DNA of 6,549 nucleotides from Oscillospiraceae bacterium. GTDB taxonomy: Bacteria > Bacillota > Clostridia > Oscillospirales > Ruminococcaceae. The notes below the pieces were generated by a model. The model searched no databases. It worked only from the letters and a program-made list of their open reading frames with translations, and was not told the DNA's origin. Numbering within the stretch: the first letter of the stretch is position 1; each line of letters begins with the position of its first letter. A program made the translations under genes and the position numbers. Location of the stretch: NCBI GenBank assembly GCA_017848075.1, contig JAGALG010000025.1:1-6549 (forward strand). Direction: 5' to 3'. Shown one piece after another: positions 1 through 5,735 of this stretch.

Positions 1-195
1 TCTCTGGTTCGGGATATTCTCTGCTTCACACCGCTGGCTCTCTGCCTCTCCGCCTTCTTGGAACAGCAGCAGCCGGGCAGCGGCATCCGCGGAATCCTGC
101 TGTCGGCTCCTCTTGCCGATGCGGTTGCCGCCATTGTAATCCTGAGTTTGACCCTGTCCTTCTTCCGCAACAAGAGTGCGGAAAGCTGGGAATAA
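1..195 (+). CDS. MATE family efflux transporter, C-terminal fragment
   Basis: Partial gene cut by the window start. The frame is open from base 1 to a TAA at 193-195 and gives the last 64 residues. It begins SLVRDILCFTPLALCL, has a second hydrophobic stretch around GILLSAPLADAVAAIVIL, and ends in a short charged tail (FFRNKSAESWE). The pattern of an S-R-x-x-hydrophobic helix, a short linker, then a G-I-x-x-A-x-P-x-A-D membrane helix and a charged cytoplasmic tail is what the last two helices of MATE (NorM/DinF-type) antiporters look like. These proteins export cationic drugs or metabolites in exchange for Na+ or H+ across the cytoplasmic membrane. Only about one seventh of a usual 450-residue protein is visible, so the family call rests on the tail alone. 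A strong terminator follows 5 bases after the stop and separates it from the next operon. Confidence 0.68.
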   Translation, partial: SLVRDILCFTPLALCLSAFLEQQQPGSGIRGILLSAPLADAVAAIVILSLTLSFFRNKSAESWE

Positions 196-200
196 GCACT

Positions 201-237
201 AAAAGCTCTCTCCGCTGCAGCGGCGAGAGCTTTTTTT
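201..237 (+). terminator. Intrinsic terminator of the MATE gene
   Basis: GCTCTC (205-210) pairs with GAGAGC (225-230). After a single T/C mismatch, CCGC (212-215) pairs with GCGG (220-223) around a TGCA loop. Seven T follow (231-237), and the AAAA at 201-204 can pair with the start of the T run. This is a strong rho-independent terminator 5 bases after the MATE stop codon. Confidence 0.92.
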
Positions 238-288
238 CCATTCTTTTCAGTAACATTTTTTCACTCAATGGAAAATTATTTTTGTGCA

Positions 289-317
289 TTGACTTTTGAA
301 AAGAAAATAAGTATACT
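289..317 (+). promoter_or_regulatory. Sigma-A promoter of the ABC transporter operon
   Basis: TTGACT (289-294) and TATACT (312-317) are separated by exactly 17 bases, and each differs from consensus at one position. The sequence just upstream is very A/T-rich (about 255-288), like an UP element. Transcription should start near 323-325. The only gene downstream in this direction is the ABC operon beginning at 408, leaving a leader of roughly 84 bases that holds the dyads described separately. Confidence 0.85.
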
Positions 318-324
318 TGAGGCA

Positions 325-340
325 GTTAGCGGAGGATAAC
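325..340 (+). promoter_or_regulatory. Operator-like dyad 1 (GTTAGC-N6-TAAC)
   Basis: GTTAGCGGAGGATAAC sits at the predicted start of transcription, 7 bases after the -10 box. Its outer GTTA/TAAC arms have the same 8-base spacing as the more perfect dyad at 368-383, and the two 16-base sites agree at about 12 positions. A site at +1 with a second copy 43 bases downstream is a common arrangement for repressor binding. The regulator is not identifiable from this window. The same bases also form the left arm of the attenuator-like hairpin at 327-358, so RNA structure is an alternative explanation. Confidence 0.4.
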
Positions 341-358
341 AATATCCGCTATTTTTTT
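327..358 (+). terminator. Attenuator-like hairpin and T run in the operon leader
   Basis: TAGCGGA (327-333) is the reverse complement of TCCGCTA (345-351), and seven T follow immediately (352-358). An alternative pairing uses GATA (335-338) with TATC (343-346) around an ACAA loop. It lies between the promoter (289-317) and the first start codon (408), so a transcript starting near 324 would meet a terminator-like structure within about 35 bases. This suggests premature termination or attenuation of the ABC operon. The stem is only 7 bp with an 11-base loop, so efficiency is uncertain. I see no leader peptide, T-box or known riboswitch core. Confidence 0.5.
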
Positions 359-366
359 AAAACAGT

Positions 367-384
367 TGTTAGCTTACGCTAACA
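367..384 (+). promoter_or_regulatory. Operator-like dyad 2 (TGTTAGC-TTAC-GCTAACA)
   Basis: This is a perfect 7-bp inverted repeat, TGTTAGC (367-373) and GCTAACA (378-384), separated by TTAC. It lies 24 bases before the first start codon of the ABC operon. No T run follows, so it is not a terminator. It could be a binding site for a dimeric regulator, since it matches the GTTAGC...TAAC layout of the dyad at 325-340, or a short RNA hairpin upstream of the ribosome binding site. The GTTAG/CTAAC half-sites recall iron-dependent DtxR/IdeR operators, but the spacing differs from that consensus, so I do not assign a regulator. Confidence 0.5.
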
Positions 385-407
385 GCATTGCAGTTGGAGG
401 CGTATCA

Positions 408-2153
408 ATGATCGACAAAAAACTTCTCAGCCTGCTTGGTGACAACAAGAAATATATTTTTTTCACGGCAGCTCTGATGGTAGTGGGTTTGTTTGCAAAC
501 CTAAGCATCACGGCCTGCATTTGCCGCGCCATTCAGTTGGCAGCAGAATATGATTTGCATGGTGGCGGCGCTGTCATCTTTTTGTGGCCGGCTGTCTTTT
601 CCTTGATCGGAATTGCGATTCGTTATATTACATCCAGACTTGTGGGTGATTTAAAAGACACACTGGGACGAAAGGCCAAAAAAGACCTTCGCGAAAAGGT
701 CTACAACAAAATCGTAAAGCTGGGTGTTCGTTCCACCGACGGAATGAGTATGGCTGGTTTAACGCAGGTTTCCATGGAGGGCGTGGAACAGCTGGATTTG
801 TATTATTCTTCTTATATTCCGCAGTTCTTTTACGCCATGATAGCGCCCATTATTCTGTTTTGTATTACAGTATGGATCGACTGGCGTGTAGCATTGATTC
901 TTCTTGCCTGTGTGCCGCTGATCCCGGTATCCATCGTTGCTGTGTCCAAATATGCAAAGAAAATTTTTGCAAAGTATTGGGGCAAGTATACCTCCATGGG
1001 CGACAGCTTTCTGGACAGTGTACAGGGTCTGAAAGAATTAAAAATCTTCCAGGCAGATGGCGCACAACACATCAAAATGAACGAAACCAGCGAGGAATTC
1101 CGAAAAATTACCATGAAGGTACTGGTGATGCAGCTTGCCAGCACAACCATTATGGATTTGGTGGCCTACGGAGGCGCAGGTCTCGGAATTGCGTTTGCAG
1201 TTCTTGGCGTTGTGGACAGAGGACTGTCCCCCTTTGCTGCATTATTTCTGATTCTTGTGGCTGTTGACTTTTTCCTGCCGCTTCGAGCTTTTGGTTCTGC
1301 ATTCCATGTAGCAATGAATGGCGTCAGCGCCGGAAATAAAATCCTTTCCCTTCTGGAACAGCCTGATCCTGTTTGGGGCAAAAGCTCTGTGGAAGACACG
1401 GAACTGAAACTGGAGAATGTCACATTTTCTTATGATGGCAAACGCGATGTTTTAAAAAATGTATCAATGACATTTCCAAAGACAGGTATGACAGCGATCG
1501 TTGGTGAATCCGGCTGTGGAAAATCAACCGTAGTCAATATGCTCTTTGGGGCATTCCGGCCAAAATCGGGCCTGGTTACTGTGGGTGGCAAGTCCATGGA
1601 AACGCTCTCTCGGGAAAGCTATTATGCACATCTTGCTGTGGTCAGCTACAATACCTATCTTTTCAACGAAACGGTTCGTCAAAACTTTATGCTGGCCAAT
1701 CAAACTGTGACCGATGCAGAAATCTACGCTGCACTGAAAAAAGTCAACCTTTCGGATTTTATCCGAGAAAATGGTGGTTTGGATAAGGTTATCACCGAGG
1801 ATGCTGCTAATATTTCCGGCGGTCAGAAGCAGCGCTTGGCCCTTGCAGTCAATTTGGTCGCCAATAAGGCGATTTATATTTTCGATGAAGCGACAAGCAA
1901 CATCGACATGGAAAGCGAAGCCATCATTATGGAAAATATCAAGGAGCTTTCCAAAAACAAAGCAGTTATTGTGATTTCTCATCGTCTTGCCAATGTAGTT
2001 CCTTCTGATTTGATCTACTACATGGAATCCGGTGAGGTAAAAGAAATCGGAACCCACAAGGAGCTGATGGAGAAACAGGGTGCTTATGCCAAACTATATT
2101 TGACGCAAAAAGCCCTGGAAGAAGGTTATGCGGAGGAAACAACATATGAATAA
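408..2153 (+). CDS. CydD-like ABC exporter half-transporter (permease-ATPase fusion), first subunit
   Basis: A 581-residue half transporter with an N-terminal six-helix ABC exporter domain (about 14-310) and a C-terminal ATPase (about 330-575). The stretch around GVEQLDLYYSSYIPQ, followed by an APIILF helix, resembles the CydD branch of type IV exporters. ATPase motifs: A-loop Tyr342, Walker A GESGCGKST (366-374), signature ISGGQ (469-473), Walker B IYIFDE with catalytic Glu494, D-loop SNID, and switch His525. The Q-loop position reads VVSYN, so Tyr414 replaces the usual Gln. I chose ATG 408 because GGAGG at 396-400 is correctly spaced. An in-frame TTG at 366 lies inside a dyad and has no such site. 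It should pair with the next gene, which overlaps it by 8 bases. Known CydDC moves cysteine/glutathione and has also been proposed to move heme. The substrate here is unknown, and no cytochrome bd gene is in the window. Confidence 0.9.
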   Translation: MIDKKLLSLLGDNKKYIFFTAALMVVGLFANLSITACICRAIQLAAEYDLHGGGAVIFLWPAVFSLIGIAIRYITSRLVGDLKDTLGRKAKKDLREKVYNKIVKLGVRSTDGMSMAGLTQVSMEGVEQLDLYYSSYIPQFFYAMIAPIILFCITVWIDWRVALILLACVPLIPVSIVAVSKYAKKIFAKYWGKYTSMGDSFLDSVQGLKELKIFQADGAQHIKMNETSEEFRKITMKVLVMQLASTTIMDLVAYGGAGLGIAFAVLGVVDRGLSPFAALFLILVAVDFFLPLRAFGSAFHVAMNGVSAGNKILSLLEQPDPVWGKSSVEDTELKLENVTFSYDGKRDVLKNVSMTFPKTGMTAIVGESGCGKSTVVNMLFGAFRPKSGLVTVGGKSMETLSRESYYAHLAVVSYNTYLFNETVRQNFMLANQTVTDAEIYAALKKVNLSDFIRENGGLDKVITEDAANISGGQKQRLALAVNLVANKAIYIFDEATSNIDMESEAIIMENIKELSKNKAVIVISHRLANVVPSDLIYYMESGEVKEIGTHKELMEKQGAYAKLYLTQKALEEGYAEETTYE

Positions 2154-3840
2154 AAAACAGAATCTCCGCAGAAGCGGAGCAAAAATAATGGCAAGCCTGA
2201 TTCTGCTTTTGGGCAGTCTTGCTTATATTATGGTCCTTGCTGTCATCAACGGTTCCTTCGGATTCCTCTGTGCCATGGGCGTGACATTGATGGGAGCTGT
2301 CGGTGTTGCAAAAGCTCTTGGTGAGACGATCTCCTTATCGTATGCTGCGATCGTAGCACTGGCCATTGGCTGTGGCGTTCTGCGTGGCTTGCTGCGGTAT
2401 TTGGAGCAATACAGCAACCATTATATTGCATTTCGACTTTTGGCAGTTCTTCGTGATAAAATTTTTGCTGCACTGCGTGAACTCTGCCCTGCAAAGCTGG
2501 AAAGCAAGCAAAAGGGAGCAATCATTGCAATGATCACCTCAGATATCGAAACTTTGGAGGTGTTCTATGCTCATACCATTTCTCCGATTTGTATTGCGGT
2601 GATCGTTTCCCTTTGTGTGCTTGTGTTTGTCGCCGCGGCATCCAGTTGGCACTTGGCTCTGGTGGCGCTCTTTGGATTTGTGATCGTCGGCATTGTTGTG
2701 CCGCTGATTTCTTCCGGAAAGCTGAAAGCCTCCGGTGTGCGCTATCGTGCGGAGTTCGCAGCGTTTAATGCATATTTTCTTGACAGCATCAAGGGAATCA
2801 AAGACATCGTGCTGAATAATGCGGGCAAAGAGCGAGAAAAAGAAGTCAACCATCGTTCGGATGTCCTCCTTGCAGAAACCAAGAAAATGAAGCACGATAC
2901 TACAAAAGCTGCCGCCGCCACAGAGCTGTGCGTTTCACTTTTTATTCTTTTGACACTTGCGGTCGGTATTTTCCTTGTTGCAAACGATATGCTTACCATT
3001 GGCAGAATGGTGATTGGTGTGGTCGCTGTATTTGGTTCCTTTGGCCCGGTGATTGCCATTTCTGCATTACCGGGAAATCTGACACAGACCTTTGCCTCTG
3101 GTGATCGTGTGCTGAACCTTCTTGCCGAGAAGCCGGCTGTGACTTCTGTGAAAAATGGCAAACATTTTGATTTTGAAAATTTGACTGTCAATAAGCTATC
3201 CTTCTCCTATGATGGGCAGACGCAGGTGCTTTCTGAAATCTGTATGCATGCCGAAAAAGGGGAGATCGTGGGCATTGTAGGTGAATCCGGCTGCGGAAAG
3301 TCTACATTTCTGAAACTTCTTCTTCGCTTCTGGCAGAAGAGCAAAGGCGAAATTGCCTACAACGGCACGGATATTGACCATCTCGATACAGACAGCCTTC
3401 TTGAAAATGTGACCATGGTCAGTCAGGTGACTTACCTCTTTGACGAAACCATTGAGGAGAATCTTCGCATTGCCAAGCCGGATGCGACTATGGAAGAAAT
3501 CGAAACTGCCTGCAAAATGGCATCGATCCATGATTTTATCCTTCGTTTACCGGACGGATACAACACAAAAGTCGGAGCGTTGGGCGACAATCTTTCTGCC
3601 GGAGAAAAGCAGCGCATTGGTTTGGCCCGTGCTTTCTTGCGTGGCAGCGAGTTGATTCTCCTTGATGAGCCAACCAGTAATGTGGACAGCATCAACGAAG
3701 GCATTATTCTGAAGGCGTTAAAGGAACAGAAACGCAAAAAGAGCATTATTCTTGTGTCTCATCGTGAATCGACTATGGCGATTGCGGATCGCATCTATCG
3801 TGTGGAAGGAGGACGGATGTATGAGCAGCGTAGAAAGTAA
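2146..3840 (+). CDS. CydC-like ABC exporter half-transporter (permease-ATPase fusion), second subunit
   Basis: A 564-residue partner of the preceding gene: an exporter membrane domain (about 15-315) followed by an ATPase (about 345-560). The TSDIETLEVFYAHTISP segment before a long hydrophobic helix is typical of the CydC side of CydDC-like pairs. Motifs: A-loop Tyr355, Walker A GESGCGKST (379-387), Q-loop Gln427, Walker B LILLDE with Glu508, D-loop SNVD, and His539. The signature is LSAGE (483-487) rather than LSGGQ. Start ATG 2146 is chosen because GGAGG at 2132-2136 is well placed. An upstream in-frame ATG at 2128 would put that site inside the gene. The start lies 8 bases inside the first ABC gene, and its own end overlaps the YgbA-type gene by 20 bases, so translation is probably coupled. 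Together the two subunits should form one cytoplasmic-membrane exporter. Confidence 0.9.
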   Translation: MNKKQNLRRSGAKIMASLILLLGSLAYIMVLAVINGSFGFLCAMGVTLMGAVGVAKALGETISLSYAAIVALAIGCGVLRGLLRYLEQYSNHYIAFRLLAVLRDKIFAALRELCPAKLESKQKGAIIAMITSDIETLEVFYAHTISPICIAVIVSLCVLVFVAAASSWHLALVALFGFVIVGIVVPLISSGKLKASGVRYRAEFAAFNAYFLDSIKGIKDIVLNNAGKEREKEVNHRSDVLLAETKKMKHDTTKAAAATELCVSLFILLTLAVGIFLVANDMLTIGRMVIGVVAVFGSFGPVIAISALPGNLTQTFASGDRVLNLLAEKPAVTSVKNGKHFDFENLTVNKLSFSYDGQTQVLSEICMHAEKGEIVGIVGESGCGKSTFLKLLLRFWQKSKGEIAYNGTDIDHLDTDSLLENVTMVSQVTYLFDETIEENLRIAKPDATMEEIETACKMASIHDFILRLPDGYNTKVGALGDNLSAGEKQRIGLARAFLRGSELILLDEPTSNVDSINEGIILKALKEQKRKKSIILVSHRESTMAIADRIYRVEGGRMYEQRRK

Positions 3841-4162
3841 AAGAGAACAGGAAAAACGCATCGTTGCCTTGATGATCCGTCTGTATTGCAAAAAGAAACA
3901 TGGCAGAAAGACTGAGCTGTGCCAAGAATGTCAGGCGCTTCACGATTACGCCATGCTGCGATCGGATAAGTGCCCGTTTATGGAAACAAAAACCTTTTGC
4001 TCAAATTGTAAAGTTCACTGTTATAAAGCCGATATGCGTGAAAAGATACGAGAAGTTATGCGCTTCTCCGGGCCGCGGATGATCTTTCATCATCCGCTTA
4101 TGGCGATCCGTCATGTCATTGAAAGCAAAAAAGAGAAAAGAAGATTGGAGAAAAAGATATGA
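3821..4162 (+). CDS. YgbA-type cysteine-rich protein ('nitrous oxide-stimulated promoter' family)
   Basis: A 113-residue soluble protein with the pattern of the YgbA_NO family: LCQEC (33-37), a KCPF turn with Cys51, FCSNCKVHCY (59-68), then a VMRFSGPRM block (79-87), HHP (90-92) and a basic C-terminus. Seven cysteines (23, 34, 37, 51, 60, 63, 67) and nearby histidines suggest a bound metal, zinc or iron-sulfur, but the ligand set is inferred. In enteric bacteria ygbA is induced by nitric oxide through NsrR. The molecular role in clostridia is not established to my knowledge. Start ATG 3821 follows GGAGGA at 3808-3813 and gives a full-length family member. An in-frame upstream start at 3752 would add 23 residues encoded inside the ABC gene. 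It overlaps the second ABC gene by 20 bases and the next gene by 4 (ATGA), so it is very likely co-translated with the transporter. Confidence 0.86.
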   Translation: MSSVESKREQEKRIVALMIRLYCKKKHGRKTELCQECQALHDYAMLRSDKCPFMETKTFCSNCKVHCYKADMREKIREVMRFSGPRMIFHHPLMAIRHVIESKKEKRRLEKKI

Positions 4163-4551
4163 ATATGAAAAAAATACTGTACATTATTCTCGGCTGTGTT
4201 GGTGTGGGTCTGGGAGCTGTGGGCGCTGTTGTTCCTATGCTGCCTGCCTTCCCCTTTTTGATGCTTGCAGCCTTTTGCTTTGCCAGAAGTTCAGAAAAAC
4301 TGGATCGTTGGTTCAAAGGAACCAAACTCTATAAGAATAATCTGGAGGACTATGTGGCAGGTCGCGGTATGACATGGAAAACCAAGATTCGCATCATGCT
4401 TACGGTCACAGTGCTGATGAGCATCGGCTTTATCATGATGGGAAGCAAAGGTATCGTGGTGGGCTGCATTGTTTTGAGCTGTGTTTGGCTGTTCCATATT
4501 CTTTATTTCTGTTTTGGAGTGAAAACTCTTTCGGCAAAAGTGAATGAGTAA
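4159..4551 (+). CDS. DUF454/YbaN-type small inner-membrane protein
   Basis: A 130-residue membrane protein. An N-terminal helix (about 5-28) runs into the family's hallmark proline-rich motif, seen here as VPMLPAFPFLMLAAFCFARSS (25-45). This is followed by a short amphipathic region with the W-x-x-x-x-x-LY-KNN element (51-61), then two more predicted helices (about 78-95 and 98-118). This layout is that of DUF454, known as YbaN in E. coli, whose biochemical role is unknown. ATG 4159 overlaps the preceding stop as ATGA, with GGAG at 4147-4150 in good position. A second ATG two codons later (4165) is possible. Its place as the last gene of an ABC exporter operon suggests an accessory role in the membrane, but this is inference from context only. 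Confidence 0.88.
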   Translation: MNMKKILYIILGCVGVGLGAVGAVVPMLPAFPFLMLAAFCFARSSEKLDRWFKGTKLYKNNLEDYVAGRGMTWKTKIRIMLTVTVLMSIGFIMMGSKGIVVGCIVLSCVWLFHILYFCFGVKTLSAKVNE

Positions 4552-4641
4552 AGTGATCGGTGTACCAGATATTGAGATAACGAACATATCAAAGAAAACG
4601 CGGGAATTGCCAGAACTAAACGCCTTTTGGGAGCAGCCGTC

Positions 4642-4664
4642 GGGCTACGAAAGCCTCTTTTTTT
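4642..4664 (+). terminator. Probable terminator of the ABC operon
   Basis: GGGCT (4642-4646) pairs with AGCCT (4652-4656; one G-T pair) around ACGAA. After one C come seven T (4658-4664). The stem is short, so the terminator may be leaky, but it is the only hairpin-plus-T structure between the last operon gene (ends 4551) and the next promoter (4697). Confidence 0.55.
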
Positions 4665-4696
4665 CCCATGATTACGCCATGGAAAAAGATCTTTGC

Positions 4697-4725
4697 GTGA
4701 CATTTCTCCTGCCTCCTGCTATACT
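4697..4725 (+). promoter_or_regulatory. Sigma-A promoter of the membrane HTH regulator
   Basis: GTGACA (4697-4702) and TATACT (4720-4725) are separated by 17 bases, each one mismatch from consensus. The start would be near 4732, giving a leader of only about 23 bases before ATG 4755. An inverted repeat, CTGCCT (4709-4714) and AGGCAG (4728-4733), is centred on the -10 box and could be an operator, for example for autoregulation. Confidence 0.8.
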
Positions 4726-4754
4726 GAAGGCAGAAAAATCGGTGAGGTGATCCC

Positions 4755-5516
4755 ATGCGTGATATTGGCAAGAATCTGAAAATGCTGCGGGAACAGAAGG
4801 GTCTCAAACAGGAGGAACTGGCAGCTCAGCTCTTTGTGACCCGGCAGACCATTTCCAACTATGAGAACGGCCGCAGCCGTCCTGACATTGAAACCTTAAT
4901 GAAAATTGCCCAGCTTTTGGACAGCGATATCAACAGCATCCTGTACGGCCCTCCGGCCGCTGAAGATCAGCTTCGGGCCAAGCGGCAGTTGTCCATCGCT
5001 CTGCTATTCAATGGACTGTTTGCCATTCTTTGGGCGCTTGGACTGCTCATTTGGAACGATCAGTTCCAACGCTTTTCCTTCGGTGCGGCGGCCGCTTCCT
5101 GGTATCTGGCCGATATGATCTTCCGTCCTCTCTGCCTGCTGTTTCTCGGCTGGAGCCTGCTGCAAATCATTTCCCGGCTGTGTCAGGCCAAGCCTCTGTC
5201 CACTCCTTGGGTGCCGTATGTACGCCGAGGACTGCTGCTTGTGACTTTAACTTGTCTTATTTTCATGCTTCCATATCTGATCTGCTGGATTGCTTGGTTC
5301 TTCCGTAACAGCAGTCAAAACAGCGTACTCTTTTATTTCGGCCAAATTCCCTTCCTGAACCGTTTGGATTATTTTATCATTGTAACCCTGTGCGGTGGCT
5401 ATCCTTTCGTATTCTTCGTGTTGGGAGCGCTGCTGTGGCTTTTCGGATTCCCCGCAGAAAAGCAGCAGAAAGCAGACATGGACATTTTGCCACCTCATTT
5501 GCCACCTCAGGAGTAA
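4755..5516 (+). CDS. XRE-family helix-turn-helix protein with four C-terminal membrane helices
   Basis: A 253-residue protein. Residues 4-64 are a clear Cro/C1 (XRE) helix-turn-helix: IGKNLKMLREQKGLKQEELA, then the recognition part VTRQTISNYENGRSRPD, then the usual L-x-x-I-A-x-x-L-D-x-x-I-N helix. After a short linker come four predicted membrane helices (about 79-100, 118-140, 159-183 and 206-231) and a short polar tail with PPHLPPQE. The protein is therefore probably a transcription regulator anchored in the cytoplasmic membrane with its DNA-binding domain in the cytosol. The membrane part is not one I recognise as a named sensor. ATG 4755 is supported by GAGG at 4744-4747. It has its own strong promoter and is probably not part of the ABC operon. 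Its targets are unknown: its own promoter dyad, the neighbouring operon or the MATE gene are all possible. Confidence 0.86.
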   Translation: MRDIGKNLKMLREQKGLKQEELAAQLFVTRQTISNYENGRSRPDIETLMKIAQLLDSDINSILYGPPAAEDQLRAKRQLSIALLFNGLFAILWALGLLIWNDQFQRFSFGAAAASWYLADMIFRPLCLLFLGWSLLQIISRLCQAKPLSTPWVPYVRRGLLLVTLTCLIFMLPYLICWIAWFFRNSSQNSVLFYFGQIPFLNRLDYFIIVTLCGGYPFVFFVLGALLWLFGFPAEKQQKADMDILPPHLPPQE

Positions 5517-5544
5517 GATTTTTTGTCTTATCCTACCTGATGAA

Positions 5545-5580
5545 CCTCTTTAAAGACGCAAAAACTCCCCTCTTTAGACG
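5545..5580 (+). repeat. Short imperfect direct repeat
   Basis: CCTCTTTAAAGACG (5545-5558) and CCTCTTTAGACG (5569-5580) differ only by a two-base AA deletion and lie 24 bases apart. The first copy contains the 10-bp palindrome TCTTTAAAGA (5547-5556). This is in the gene-free stretch just after the HTH regulator. It could be a chance repeat, a regulator site or a relic of an insertion. Nothing in the sequence decides between these. Confidence 0.35.
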
Positions 5581-5586
5581 GGTGCT

Positions 5587-5638
5587 CGTAAGACAGTAAT
5601 TCTAAAAAAATTACTATTTTACGGCATCTGTCTGACAG
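5587..5638 (+). other. Structured leader segment with alternative dyads
   Basis: An imperfect palindrome: CGTAA (5587-5591) and AGTAATT (5595-5601) pair with AATTACT (5609-5615) and TTACG (5619-5623), with a 3x3 internal loop. Two further options compete with it or with each other. AGACAG (5591-5596) can pair with CTGTCT (5628-5633), or CTGTC (5628-5632) can pair with GACAG (5634-5638). It lies about 100-150 bases before the small gene at 5736. It may be RNA leader structure or protein-binding DNA. I see no match to a riboswitch class I know. Confidence 0.4.
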
Positions 5639-5656
5639 GGTTGGAAAACAACTACG

Positions 5657-5699
5657 AAAAGAACGATGTCGAGTCGAAAGACTTAACATCGTTCCTTTT
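5657..5699 (+). terminator. Long GAAA-capped hairpin with short T run
   Basis: GAACGATGT (5661-5669) is a perfect reverse complement of ACATCGTTC (5686-5694). Inside, GAGTC (5671-5675) pairs with GACTT (5680-5684; one G-T pair) around a GAAA tetraloop, and the AAAA before the stem faces TTTT (5696-5699). It could be a terminator closing off transcription from the HTH gene, or a leader structure controlling the small gene that starts 37 bases later. The T run is short and offset by one C, so leader control is a serious alternative. Confidence 0.5.
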
Positions 5700-5735
5700 C
5701 TATCTCAAAATCCTTGAAATTACGGAGGTTTTACC

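Noticed and set aside
26..289. Minus-strand open frame of 87 codons across the MATE tail and terminator
   Set aside because: It reads through a strong terminator and is antisense to a coherent membrane-protein tail. It is rich in Arg/Pro/Gly low-complexity sequence and has no ribosome binding site.
366..407. Upstream in-frame TTG start for the first ABC gene, adding 14 residues
   Set aside because: The codon lies inside the TGTTAGC/GCTAACA dyad and has no ribosome binding site, whereas ATG 408 has GGAGG at ideal spacing.
1524..2057. Long minus-strand open frame (177 codons) opposite the first ABC ATPase domain
   Set aside because: The plus strand has every ABC ATPase motif in frame. The antisense product has no recognisable domain and is a by-product of codon bias.
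3752..3820. Upstream start for the YgbA-type gene, adding 23 residues
   Set aside because: The extra residues are encoded within the ABC gene and do not look like the family. GGAGGA at 3808-3813 points to ATG 3821.
4544..4750. Possible 68-aa gene starting at an ATG overlapping the DUF454 stop
   Set aside because: It has no ribosome binding site, crosses the probable terminator (4642-4664) and the promoter of the HTH gene, and the product has no family-like features. Overlap-coupled translation cannot be fully excluded.
5514..5530. TAAGA...TCTTA inverted repeat at the HTH stop codon as a terminator
   Set aside because: The arms are only 5 A/T-rich base pairs and the T run is in the loop rather than after the stem, so it does not look like a working terminator.
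5390..5599. 69-codon plus-strand frame overlapping the end of the HTH gene
   Set aside because: It lies out of frame within a convincing membrane helix of the HTH protein and ends in the structured non-coding leader. No ribosome binding site.
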